DNA of 64,000 nucleotides from Microbacterium oxydans (GTDB lineage: Bacteria > Actinomycetota > Actinomycetes > Actinomycetales > Microbacteriaceae): contig NZ_JYIV01000026.1 in NCBI RefSeq assembly GCF_000956405.1, positions 124,001 through 188,000 on the forward strand. Reading direction: 5' to 3'. Of this stretch, positions 18,403 to 26,266 are shown piece after piece. A model generated the notes under the pieces. The model was not told the origin of the DNA. It saw only the letters and a list, made by a program, of their open reading frames with translations, and ran no database searches. Position 1 is the stretch's first letter. Each line of letters begins with the position of its first letter. The translations under genes were made by a program, and so were the position numbers.

Positions 18403-18447
18403 GAACCGCACACCCCTGAACCACACACCCCTGAACCACACACCCCA
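18403..18447 (+). repeat. Three tandem 15-bp repeats before the class II aldolase gene
   Basis: GAACCGCACACCCCT, GAACCACACACCCCT and GAACCACACACCCCA lie head to tail at 18403-18447, directly before the AGAAGGAG ribosome site. C-rich, G-poor RNA here would stay unstructured and might favour ribosome loading; it could also be slippage-prone. Confidence 0.8.
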
Positions 18448-18462
18448 GAAGGAGAACACGAC

Positions 18463-19119
18463 ATGACCGAGACGACGCTCCAGCTCGACTTCGACCTCGA
18501 CGCGGCACGCGAGGAGATCCTGGACTACTGCCTGCGCTCGATGCAGTACGGACTCAACTTCAACACGCAGGGCAACATCAGCATCCGCGTGCCCGGCGTC
18601 GAGGACCGGTTCCTGATCACGCCGACCGACCTCGAGTACGACAAGATGAGCGCTGACGACATCGTGCTCGTCAACGGCGACAGCGAGGTGATCGACGGAC
18701 GCCTCGGGCCGTCGAGCGAGGTCACGGTGCACATGGCCGTCTACCGTCGCCGACCCGACGTGAACGCGATCGTGCACTCCGAGCCGGTGTTCTCCAACGT
18801 GTGGGGTGTCGTCGGATCCCCGATCCTGGGGACACTGGTGAACATGGTGATCTACACCAAGGGCGACGTGCCGATCATGCCGTTCGAGCTCAGCAACAAC
18901 ACCGAGTTCGGCGAGCACATGTGCGACGCGATGGGCGATCTCAACGCGGTCGTATGGGCGAACCACGGGCTGCTCACGGTCGGGCCCAACCTTCGCGATG
19001 CGTTCAAGACCAGCGTGGCTGTGGAGTCGGCGGCCAAGGTGCAGGCATACGCCAGCGCGCTCACCGACACCCCGATCGTGCTCGACTACGACACGCTCGG
19101 CATCACCGAGTCGCTCTGA
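18463..19119 (+). CDS. Class II aldolase/adducin family protein (FucA/AraD-like)
   Basis: A 218-residue single-domain enzyme. It has the phosphate-binding NTQGNISIR, the catalytic-acid region GPSSEVTVHMAVY (Glu86), and NHGLLTVG with zinc ligand His168. The usual HxH zinc pair reads HSEP (His105, Glu107), so the second histidine is replaced by glutamate. Relatives cleave fuculose- or rhamnulose-1-phosphate, epimerise ribulose-5-phosphate, or decarboxylate oxo-tetronate phosphates. The altered ligand makes a simple FucA or AraD call unsafe. It follows the FGGY kinase by 82 bases and precedes a second aldolase by 10. Confidence 0.85.
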   Translation: MTETTLQLDFDLDAAREEILDYCLRSMQYGLNFNTQGNISIRVPGVEDRFLITPTDLEYDKMSADDIVLVNGDSEVIDGRLGPSSEVTVHMAVYRRRPDVNAIVHSEPVFSNVWGVVGSPILGTLVNMVIYTKGDVPIMPFELSNNTEFGEHMCDAMGDLNAVVWANHGLLTVGPNLRDAFKTSVAVESAAKVQAYASALTDTPIVLDYDTLGITESL

Positions 19120-19129
19120 GGGGGAGAGG

Positions 19130-20089
19130 ATGGCACTGCTCACGCTGCGCAGCGCACTCGCCGACGCCGAGAAAGGCGGCTATGCCGTCGGAGCATTCAA
19201 CGTGTCGAGCCTCGATCAGGCGATCGCGGTGCTCGAGGCCGCCGAGGCGGAGAGCTCGCCCGTGATCGTGCAGGCGATCGCGGGGATGTCGGCGTACGAC
19301 GACGAGTCGCGTTGGTGGAGTCGTCTGCGCGCCCTCGTCTCGGAGTTCGACGGCGTCCCGGCCGTGCTGCACCTTGACCACGGCCGCACCTATGACGATT
19401 GTCTGCGAGCGATCGACCATGGTTTCACCAGCGTCATGATCGACGCAAGCAGGGCAGCCGACACGGATGAGCCTGCCTCTTTCGAGGACAACGTGGCTCT
19501 CACCCGTCGAGTCGTCGAGGCCGCGACGCGCTCCGGCGTGAGCGTCGAGGGCGAACTGGGCACGATCGGCGGAGCGGAGGCCGGGATCGCCGGGGAGCTC
19601 GAGGAGATCGTGTTCGCAGACCCGGACCAGGCCGTCGAGTTCGTCGAGCAGACCCGTGTCGATGCGCTCGCCGTGGCGGTGGGCACCAGCCATGGCTCGG
19701 TGAAGTTCACGGACGCCGCCGGAGGGGGACGGCTGCGGCTCGGCCTCATCTCCGAGATCAAGGAGCGGTTGCCGGACACCTTCCTGGTGCTGCACGGCTC
19801 GTCCTCGGTGCCGGCCGAAGCGGTCGCCGTGATCAACGCCAACGGCGGAGCGGTGCGCCCCTCATACGGGATCTCACCCGAGCAGAAGTCCGAGGGCATC
19901 GCGGCAGGCATCCGCAAGATCAATCAGGGGACCGACTCGCATCTCGCCTGGAGCGCCGCGCTGCGCGCGTTCCTGCACGACAACCCGGCAGTGGTCGAAC
20001 CCGGGGAGCAGTTGCGGCCGGCGATGGGCGGGTTCCGCGCGATGGTGACGCAGCGCATGCGCGAGTTCGGTTCGTCGGGCCGCGCCTGA
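19130..20089 (+). CDS. Class II fructose/tagatose-bisphosphate-type aldolase
   Basis: A 319-residue TIM barrel of the FbaA/GatY/KbaY group. Zinc and phosphate motifs are visible: VLHLDHGRTYDDCLRAI, SVEGELGTIGG, AVAVGTSHGSVKF and LVLHGSSSVPAE. The family cleaves ketose 1,6-bisphosphates or, in some members, ketose 1-phosphates into dihydroxyacetone phosphate and an aldehyde. It is unlikely to be the main glycolytic aldolase, because it is the last gene of a dedicated catabolic operon. Having two aldolases of different fold in one operon suggests two sequential or alternative cleavages. Confidence 0.88.
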   Translation: MALLTLRSALADAEKGGYAVGAFNVSSLDQAIAVLEAAEAESSPVIVQAIAGMSAYDDESRWWSRLRALVSEFDGVPAVLHLDHGRTYDDCLRAIDHGFTSVMIDASRAADTDEPASFEDNVALTRRVVEAATRSGVSVEGELGTIGGAEAGIAGELEEIVFADPDQAVEFVEQTRVDALAVAVGTSHGSVKFTDAAGGGRLRLGLISEIKERLPDTFLVLHGSSSVPAEAVAVINANGGAVRPSYGISPEQKSEGIAAGIRKINQGTDSHLAWSAALRAFLHDNPAVVEPGEQLRPAMGGFRAMVTQRMREFGSSGRA

Positions 20090-20098
20090 GCATCAGGC
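20084..20098. terminator. Small hairpin between convergent aldolase and DeoR genes
   Basis: GCCTGA-GCA-TCAGGC is a perfect 6-bp stem overlapping the aldolase stop codon and lying in the 16-base gap to the convergent regulator. It may serve both strands, but it is short. Confidence 0.35.
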
Positions 20099-20105
20099 TC
20101 GAGCG

Positions 20106-20903
20106 TCAGACCAGCTCGATCGCCAGCCCTGCCTCTCGAAGCGCCTCCAACTCGGTCGGGGGCGCTTCGACGCCTGTGATCAGCATGTCGACGCGCGCGA
20201 GCGGAGCCACCTGGATCACCTGGCTCTTGCCGATCTTCGAGCTGTCGGCGACGACGATCGCCCGCGCCGCCGAGTCGAGGTAGCGCCGTTTCATGGTCAC
20301 CTCGGGGAGGCTCGAGTTCGTGAAACCGTGCTCGGAGACCCCGTTGCATCCGATGAAGCTGAGGTCGCTGTGCACCGATCCGATGAACATGTCGCCCATC
20401 GGGTCGATGAGTGAGCGCTGCTTGTAGTTGACTGTGCCGCCGGTGACCACCACGGTGATGTGGTGCGGTTCCGCGACGCCGAGTTCCAGGGCGATCGTGA
20501 GCGAGTTGGTGAAGACCACGACACCCCGCAGATCTTCTCTCGCCCGCAATGCCCTGGCGATCGCGAGCGTCGTCGTGCCGGCGTCGAGCAGGATGGCCAT
20601 CTCGCTCTCCACCAGAGCGGCCGCGGCGTTGCCGATGCGTCGCTTCTCGGTGACAGCGCGGGTGAGGGCGCGCTCGTAGTCGGGGGAGTGCGCGGTGGAT
20701 TTGATGCCCGAGATCGCCCCGCCGTGCACGCGTTGGATCACGTTCTCCTCGGCGAGGAGGTCGAGATCGCTCCGTACCGTGACCTCGGAGACGCTGAGGG
20801 TGCGGCTCAGCTCCTGCACGCGGGCGAAGCCCTGACGCTCGATGATCGACACGATCTGCTCGCGCCGCACCGTCGCGGGGACCGTCTGCGACCACTCTGG
20901 CAT
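20106..20903 (-). CDS. DeoR-family transcriptional regulator
   Basis: A 265-residue repressor-type protein. Residues 12-65 are the DeoR winged helix (IVSIIERQGFARVQELSRTLSVSEVTVRSDLDLL, then IQRVHGGAI). The C-terminal sugar-phosphate sensor shows the phosphosugar-isomerase fold (ILLDAGTTTLAIAR, VVFTNSL, FIGCNGVSEHGF, VVADSSKIG). DeoR proteins usually sense a sugar phosphate made by the pathway they control. It faces the catabolic operon 16 bases away and diverges from the LacI gene, so the upstream operon is its likely target. Confidence 0.9.
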   Translation of the reverse strand: MPEWSQTVPATVRREQIVSIIERQGFARVQELSRTLSVSEVTVRSDLDLLAEENVIQRVHGGAISGIKSTAHSPDYERALTRAVTEKRRIGNAAAALVESEMAILLDAGTTTLAIARALRAREDLRGVVVFTNSLTIALELGVAEPHHITVVVTGGTVNYKQRSLIDPMGDMFIGSVHSDLSFIGCNGVSEHGFTNSSLPEVTMKRRYLDSAARAIVVADSSKIGKSQVIQVAPLARVDMLITGVEAPPTELEALREAGLAIELV

Positions 20904-21029
20904 CCCCTCAGCGTACTCGGAGCACCGATCCCGGCATCGATTTCAGATCGCCCCGCCGCGCGATACTGTTGCAGCATTCCGCCGTCGACGACGGCTTCAG
21001 GAGTACGGGGAGCAGGGAGCAGGGAGCGC

Positions 21030-22016
21030 ATGGCAACGATCTACGACGTCGCCGAGCTCGCGGGCGTCTCTCCCGCGACGGTCTCCCGCGTGTTCAACGG
21101 CACGAGCGTCTCGGAGGAGAAGGCGGCAGCCGTCCGCGCGGCCGCGGTGACCCTCGACTTCACCCCGAACCGTGCGGCGCGGTCGTTGCGGCGGCAGAGC
21201 TCCGAGGTCATCGCCCTCGTGATCCCCGACATCGAGAACCCGTACTTCACCGAGATGGCGCGTGGAGTCGAGGACGTCGCCTCCGAAGCGGGTTACTCCG
21301 TCGTGCTCTGCAACTCCGACGCGCAGGTGCAGAAGGAGGCGACCTACCTCCGGATCGCGATCGCGGAGAACATGTCCGGCGTGATCATCGCGACCGCGGA
21401 CGAGCACTCCGACCTCGACGGTATCCTGGCCACCGGGCGACCCGTCGTCGCCGTCGACCGCAGCACGACCTACGACATCGACGGCGTCGTGATGGCCAAC
21501 CGAGCTGCAGGCACCTCGGCGACCCGCAGCCTGATCGAGGCCGGCCATCGTCGCATCGCGTACATCGGCGGACCAGAGCACATCGACACCGCCGCAGAAC
21601 GCGCCGCCGGCTGGCGATCCGCGCTCGCCGCGGCGCACCCCGACCTCGCTCTCGACGGACTCGAGCGCTTCGCGTCCTTCCGCGTCGAGGGTGGGCGGGC
21701 TGCGATGGAGGAGCTGCTCGCGCTGCCGGAGCCGCCGGATGCCGTCGTGGCGGGCAACAACCTGATCGGAGTGGGAGCCATCCAGGTGCTCACCGAACGC
21801 GGTCTCACCCCACCGGATGTCGGTGTCGCGGTGATCGGTTCGCTGCCGTTCACGACGCTCTCGCCGAGCGCCGTGACCGTGGTGCGTCTGCCGGCGCGGC
21901 ACATGGGAGTGACGGCGGCGCGGATGCTGCTCGAGCGGATCAAGGGCGACACGCAGCCCTCACGCACGGTCGTCCTCCGCAACGAACTCCAGCCGGCGCG
22001 CGTCGTGCGACCCTGA
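21030..22016 (+). CDS. LacI-family regulator, probable repressor of the fucose cassette
   Basis: A 328-residue LacI protein. The helix-turn-helix and hinge are ATIYDVAELAGVSPATVSRVFNG through NRAARSLRRQSSEVIALVIPD. The periplasmic-binding-like sensor domain follows. The start at ATG 21030 has repeated AGGGAGC ribosome sites. Downstream, past one small minus-strand gene, lies a kinase/isomerase operon whose promoter spacer is filled by a CG-centred palindrome of LacI type. The 8-mer TCGATTTC from that palindrome also occurs at 20937-20944 ahead of this gene, which hints at autoregulation. Confidence 0.92.
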   Translation: MATIYDVAELAGVSPATVSRVFNGTSVSEEKAAAVRAAAVTLDFTPNRAARSLRRQSSEVIALVIPDIENPYFTEMARGVEDVASEAGYSVVLCNSDAQVQKEATYLRIAIAENMSGVIIATADEHSDLDGILATGRPVVAVDRSTTYDIDGVVMANRAAGTSATRSLIEAGHRRIAYIGGPEHIDTAAERAAGWRSALAAAHPDLALDGLERFASFRVEGGRAAMEELLALPEPPDAVVAGNNLIGVGAIQVLTERGLTPPDVGVAVIGSLPFTTLSPSAVTVVRLPARHMGVTAARMLLERIKGDTQPSRTVVLRNELQPARVVRP

Positions 22017-22070
22017 TCGAGCGCGTGGTGATCGGGCGTCCGGCCCTCGGGTGCACGGCGTCGGGCGGCT

Positions 22071-22328
22071 TCACTGCGAGCGCCAGAACCGTGTAGCGAG
22101 GTTCGCCACCTCTTTGTCGAGACTGTCGACCTTGTGCTCGAGGGCATCGATGCGGCCGGTCAGTCGCCCCTCGAGGCTCTCCAGCTGTCCGCTCAGCTCT
22201 CCGCGCAGCCCACCGATCTCGGCACGGATCACCCGGCTGAACTGCATCGTCATGAGCGTCATGCCGCCGAGCATCATGGTCGTGAACACGCCGATCAGCG
22301 TCCATACCTGCGGGTCGTCCAAGCGCAT
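22071..22328 (-). CDS. Small membrane-anchored coiled-coil protein (copy 1)
   Basis: An 85-residue protein of unknown function. Residues 8-30 (VWTLIGVFTTMMLGGMTLM) form one membrane helix. Residues 33-80 are a charged heptad-like coil (GELSGQLESLEGRLTGRID), and it ends TRFWRSQ. A close paralogue with the same first 15 residues (one change) and identical last residues is at 25762-26040 in the same orientation. The two copies bracket the fucose genes. Confidence 0.75.
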   Translation of the reverse strand: MRLDDPQVWTLIGVFTTMMLGGMTLMTMQFSRVIRAEIGGLRGELSGQLESLEGRLTGRIDALEHKVDSLDKEVANLATRFWRSQ

Positions 22329-22375
22329 GCCTCCAGCCTGTTTCGGGGTGCCCAGATTGTCACGGTATTCCGGTG
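22071..22375. repeat. Direct repeat copy 1 flanking the fucose cassette
   Basis: This covers the small coiled-coil gene plus about 45 bases of its upstream region, ending in TTGTCACGGTATTCCGGTG. The same order and orientation recurs at 25762-26087. Similarity is clear at both ends and weaker in the coil. Confidence 0.7.
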
Positions 22376-22447
22376 CGGAACCTCGCCATGGCCGCATCAT
22401 GTGGGGAGATCTCGATGATGCATGCCTTGTGCAGAAGTGTTTGCACC

Positions 22448-22477
22448 TTGCGACGTGAAATCGATTTCGCGTACAGT
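22448..22477 (+). promoter_or_regulatory. Promoter of the fucose kinase/isomerase operon with operator in the spacer
   Basis: The -35 is TTGCGA (22448-22453) and the -10 is TACAGT (22472-22477). The 18-base spacer holds the palindrome GAAATCGATTTC (22457-22468) flanked by CG on each side. A CG-centred palindrome is the usual LacI-family operator, so binding would block polymerase directly. Confidence 0.7.
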
Positions 22478-22523
22478 GTGGATCAGTTCGGGACTCCGTC
22501 GTCCCGGGTATGAGGAGGACTCC

Positions 22524-24116
22524 ATGCGCTGCACCCTCGGCGTGGACATCGGCACGTCCAGCAGCAAGGGCGTCCTGGTCGGCGCGGACGGCGAGATCCT
22601 GGCATCGGCGACCAGAGCACACGAGGTGCAACGGCCCCGCACCGGTTGGGTCGAGATGGATGCGGCGATCTGGTGGGACGAGTTCGTCGCGATCGCGCGG
22701 GAACTGCTCGACGTCGTCCCCGACGCCGAGATCGTCGGTGTGGGAGTCAGCGGGATGGGGCCGTGCATCCTGCTCGCCGACGAAGACGACCGACCGGTGC
22801 GTTCCGCGATCCTGTACGGCGTCGACACCCGCGCGACCGCGCAGATCGAGCAGCTCACCCAGGATCTCGGCGTGGAGGAGATCACCCGCGTCGGCGGATC
22901 GACGCTGACCTCGCAGGCGGGCGGCCCCAAGATCGTCTGGATCGGAGACGAGGAGCCGGAGGCACGCGCGCGGGCCCGACGTCTGTACATGCCCGCCTCC
23001 TGGCTCGTGCGCAAGCTCACCGGCGTCTACGTGCTCGATCACCAGTCCGCCAGTCAGGTCTCGCCCCTCTACGACATCGAGGGCGAGCGCTGGCATGACC
23101 CGTGGTGGGCGCGGTACGCGAGCGGCATCCAGCAGCCGCCGCTTCGGTGGGCGGGCGAGATCGCTGGAGAGATCACGGGCGACGCGGCGGCTGTCACCGG
23201 GATCCCCGCCGGCACGCCGGTGATCGCGGGCACGATCGACGCCTGGACCGAGGCCGTCAGCGTCGGCGCACACGAGGTCGGCGACCTGATGCTGATGTAC
23301 GGCACCACGATGTTCATGGTCTTCACGAACGGTGCGGAGACGCTGCGGACGCCGTCGATGTGGACCACGGCCGGAGCCTTCGCCGGCACCCGCAACCTCG
23401 CCGGAGGGCTGTCCACCTCCGGAGCGCTGACGGCGTGGCTCACGGGACTCACCGGCGCCGACTACCCCGAACTGCTCGCCGAGGCCGCGGCCTCCGGCGC
23501 AGGAGCCCGCGGCCTGCTCATGCTGCCCTACTTCGCGGGCGAGCGGACTCCGATCCAGGATCCGGACGCGCGAGGGGTGATCGCCGGGCTCACGCTCGAG
23601 CACACTCGCGGAGATCTCTACCGTGCCGCGCTCGAAGCCACGGCACTCGGTGTGCGACACAACATCGAGACCATGCGCGCCGCCGGAGCCGACATCCGCC
23701 GCATCGTCGCGGTCGGCGGTGGCACGCAGGGACGGCTGTGGCTGCAGATCGTCTCCGATGCCACCGGCCTCACTCAGGAGGTGCCGGCGACGACGATCGG
23801 GGCGAGCTACGGTGCCGCGTTCCTCGCCGCCACCGCGACCGCCGAGACGGGCGATACTCCGTCCATCAGTGACTGGAACCCGACCTCGGAGCTCATCAGC
23901 GCCGACGGCGAGCTGCGATCGCTCTACGACACCCTGTTCGACCGCTATGTGCGGCTGTACGAGGGATCGAGATCCGTCGTCCACGAACTCGCCGCCGCGC
24001 AGCGTGGCACCCCCTCGACCCGCGCGACCCCGACGATCCCGAACCCGACTCCGAACCCGACTCCCCCGAACCCGACCACCACGAACCCGACTCCCACTGC
24101 CACGGAGGCACCATGA
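22524..24116 (+). CDS. FGGY-family carbohydrate kinase, probable L-fuculokinase type, with Pro/Thr-rich tail
   Basis: A 530-residue kinase. CTLGVDIGTSSSKGVLVG binds phosphate, AGTIDAWTEAVSVG holds catalytic Asp239, and RIVAVGGGTQGRLWLQIVSD is the second ATP motif. The last roughly 35 residues are almost only Pro, Thr and Asn (PNPTPNPTPPNPTTTNPTPT), which is unusual for a cytoplasmic kinase. The tail is in frame and ends in an ATGA overlap with the isomerase, so it is not a sequencing artefact of a late stop. Substrate is inferred from the partner isomerase: L-fuculose or a related ketose. Confidence 0.88.
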   Translation: MRCTLGVDIGTSSSKGVLVGADGEILASATRAHEVQRPRTGWVEMDAAIWWDEFVAIARELLDVVPDAEIVGVGVSGMGPCILLADEDDRPVRSAILYGVDTRATAQIEQLTQDLGVEEITRVGGSTLTSQAGGPKIVWIGDEEPEARARARRLYMPASWLVRKLTGVYVLDHQSASQVSPLYDIEGERWHDPWWARYASGIQQPPLRWAGEIAGEITGDAAAVTGIPAGTPVIAGTIDAWTEAVSVGAHEVGDLMLMYGTTMFMVFTNGAETLRTPSMWTTAGAFAGTRNLAGGLSTSGALTAWLTGLTGADYPELLAEAAASGAGARGLLMLPYFAGERTPIQDPDARGVIAGLTLEHTRGDLYRAALEATALGVRHNIETMRAAGADIRRIVAVGGGTQGRLWLQIVSDATGLTQEVPATTIGASYGAAFLAATATAETGDTPSISDWNPTSELISADGELRSLYDTLFDRYVRLYEGSRSVVHELAAAQRGTPSTRATPTIPNPTPNPTPPNPTTTNPTPTATEAP

Positions 24117-25747
24117 CCACCTACACCCTGCCGACGACGGCACCTCTCCCGACGACCGCGCCGAAGACCGCGTACCTCATCACGTCCGGAGATCTGCGCG
24201 AGTCGGCGAACGTGGCCGGGTGGCCGACCCAGGTCGAGCTGGAGACGGGCGTCACCGGAGTGCTGAACGCCCTCGGGTGGAACGTCATCCGCCCCTTCGG
24301 CGTCGACCCCGAGACCGGGCACGGCTTCATCTCGAGCCAGCGCATGGGCCTCGAGGTCTTCACGCGCATCCCCGTCGACGCGCCGCTGATCGTCGCGATC
24401 GCCAACTGGCAGTACTCGCATCATGTGCTCGCCGGACTGCGAACGCACGAGGGGCCGATCCTCACCGTTGCGAACTTCGCCGGCGACTGGCCAGGCCTCG
24501 TCGGCCTCCTCGGGCTGAACGCGGGCCTGACCAAGATGGACAAGCCGTACGCGACCACGTGGTCGGTCGACTTCACCGACGACTGGTTCCGCGACGGCAT
24601 CAGGGAGTGGACGGAGACCGGCGCCATCACCCACGACGCCTCCCACGTGCGACCGCTGCCCGCGCTGCCGGACAGCCCGGAGAAGCAGCTCGGAGAGGCG
24701 CTCGCCGCACAGCTGCGCTCCGAGAAAGCGATCATCGGGGTGTTCGATGAGGGCTGCATGGGCATGTACAACGCGATCTTCGACGACGAGCTGCTCAACC
24801 AGACCGGCATCTACAAGGAGCGCCTGTCGCAGTCGGCGCTGTACGCCGAGATGCTCGAGGTCACAGAGGAGGAGGCCGACGCTGCCTACGACTGGCTGAT
24901 CGACGCGGGGATGACCTTCCGCTACGGCGAGGACGGCGCCACCGAGCTCACGCGTGAGCAGGTGCAGTGGCAGTTGAAGATGTACATCGCCGCGCTCCGC
25001 ATCGCCGACGACTTCGGGCTCGACGCGGTCGGCATCCAGTACCAGCAGGGTCTGAAGGACCTGGTGCCGGCGTCGGACCTGGCCGAGGGCATCCTGAACT
25101 CCACCGAGCGCCCGCCGGTGACCTCGCGCGACGGCTCCCGCGTGCTGCATGAGGGACGGGCCTTCCCGCACTTCAACGAGGCCGACGAGGGTGTCGCCGT
25201 CGACGCGCTCGTGACCGACCGGGTGTGGCGCGCGATGGGGCTCGTGCCCGACAACACGCTGCACGACGTGCGCTGGGGAGAGGACCACGACGGACGGTTC
25301 GTCTGGGTGTACGAGATCTCCGGTTCGGTGCCGGCATCGCACCTCGGTGGCTGGCAGCACGCGGAGGGATGGCGGCAGGGCCACGTGTTCTTCCCCGCCG
25401 GCGGCGCCACGATCAACGGCGTCTCGAAGCCCGGTGAGGTCGTGCTCTCCCGGGTGTTCATCGCCGAGGGCATCCTTCAGGCCGACATCTTCCGGGCGTC
25501 GGTGGTCGAGCTGCCGGCGGAGGAGACCCAGCGGCGCAAGGATGCAACGAACCCGGAGTGGCCGATCGCCCACGTGGTGCTGCACGGTGTCTCGCGCGAC
25601 CAGTTCATGGCGCGGCACAAGGCGAACCACGCGCAGCTCGTCTACGCGCCCGACGCCGAGACCGCCGACAAGGCCCTGATCGCGAAGGCCGCGATGTTCG
25701 ACGGCATGGGGATCGCCGTCAACCTCGTGGGGGACGTGACGATCTGA
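24113..25747 (+). CDS. L-fucose isomerase-like protein
   Basis: A 544-residue protein resembling the fucose/arabinose isomerase superfamily. Recognisable pieces are EGCMGMYNAIFDDELL in the middle, HFNEADEGVAVDALV, and HANHAQLVYAPD at the C terminus, where fucose isomerases keep an active-site histidine. I cannot place all metal ligands with confidence. It would convert an aldose to the ketose used by the adjoining kinase. No aldolase belongs to this two-gene operon. The FucA/AraD-like enzyme at 18463 or one elsewhere would have to finish the route. Confidence 0.78.
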   Translation: MTTYTLPTTAPLPTTAPKTAYLITSGDLRESANVAGWPTQVELETGVTGVLNALGWNVIRPFGVDPETGHGFISSQRMGLEVFTRIPVDAPLIVAIANWQYSHHVLAGLRTHEGPILTVANFAGDWPGLVGLLGLNAGLTKMDKPYATTWSVDFTDDWFRDGIREWTETGAITHDASHVRPLPALPDSPEKQLGEALAAQLRSEKAIIGVFDEGCMGMYNAIFDDELLNQTGIYKERLSQSALYAEMLEVTEEEADAAYDWLIDAGMTFRYGEDGATELTREQVQWQLKMYIAALRIADDFGLDAVGIQYQQGLKDLVPASDLAEGILNSTERPPVTSRDGSRVLHEGRAFPHFNEADEGVAVDALVTDRVWRAMGLVPDNTLHDVRWGEDHDGRFVWVYEISGSVPASHLGGWQHAEGWRQGHVFFPAGGATINGVSKPGEVVLSRVFIAEGILQADIFRASVVELPAEETQRRKDATNPEWPIAHVVLHGVSRDQFMARHKANHAQLVYAPDAETADKALIAKAAMFDGMGIAVNLVGDVTI

Positions 25748-25761
25748 TCGGTCGCTGAACG

Positions 25762-26040
25762 CTACTGCGAGCGCCAGAAGCGGGTCGTGAGGTTCGTGAG
25801 TTCCTTGTCGAGGTCGTCGACCTTGGTCTCGATGCGGCCGAGTCGGGCGTCCAGCCCGTCGATGCGGGCCGAGAGCGTGCCTTCGACGCGGTCGACTCTC
25901 GCCGAGAGCGTGCCTTCGACGCGATCGACCTCGGCGCGGATCACCCGGCTGAGCTGCGTCGTCATCAGCGTCATGCCGCCTAGCATCACCGCTGCGAACA
26001 CGCCGATCAGAGTCCATACCTGCGGGTCGTTCAAGCGCAT
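25762..26040 (-). CDS. Small membrane-anchored coiled-coil protein (copy 2)
   Basis: A 92-residue paralogue of the protein at 22071. It has the same N terminus (MRLNDPQVWTLIGVF), one membrane helix, and a coil containing an exact 11-residue duplication (RVDRVEGTLSA twice) encoded by a 33-base tandem repeat starting at 25868 and 25901. The C terminus TRFWRSQ is identical. It converges on the isomerase gene with a 14-base gap. Function is unknown. Confidence 0.75.
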   Translation of the reverse strand: MRLNDPQVWTLIGVFAAVMLGGMTLMTTQLSRVIRAEVDRVEGTLSARVDRVEGTLSARIDGLDARLGRIETKVDDLDKELTNLTTRFWRSQ

Positions 26041-26087
26041 GCCTCCAGTCTGATTCCGGAGGGCCAGGTTGTCACGGTATTCCGGTG
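25762..26087. repeat. Direct repeat copy 2 flanking the fucose cassette
   Basis: Counterpart of 22071-22375, in the same orientation. Homology extends past the start codon to the shared TTGTCACGGTATTCCGGTG at 26069-26087. The difference in length is mainly the 33-base internal duplication. Confidence 0.7.
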
Positions 26088-26266
26088 GTGACGTGCTGTT
26101 TTCCCGCTGGCTGTGGAACGTGTGACGGTCCGAAGCATCGTGCAGAACAGGTCAGGAATCCGCTGCAGCCGAGCCTCCGCGACCAATGGCGTCGTCCGAT
26201 GGACGAGAGTCGTGAACATGCACGCGAAGCGTCAGGCCATGGGCCGCGGCGACGCCGGCTTCGAAC

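Noticed and set aside
18403..18447. CRISPR-like array
   Set aside because: Units are only 15 bases, contiguous and without spacers.
22071..26087. Composite transposon carrying the fucose genes
   Set aside because: The flanking repeats encode a small coil protein, not a transposase. No terminal inverted repeats or target-site duplication were seen. Retained only as direct repeats.
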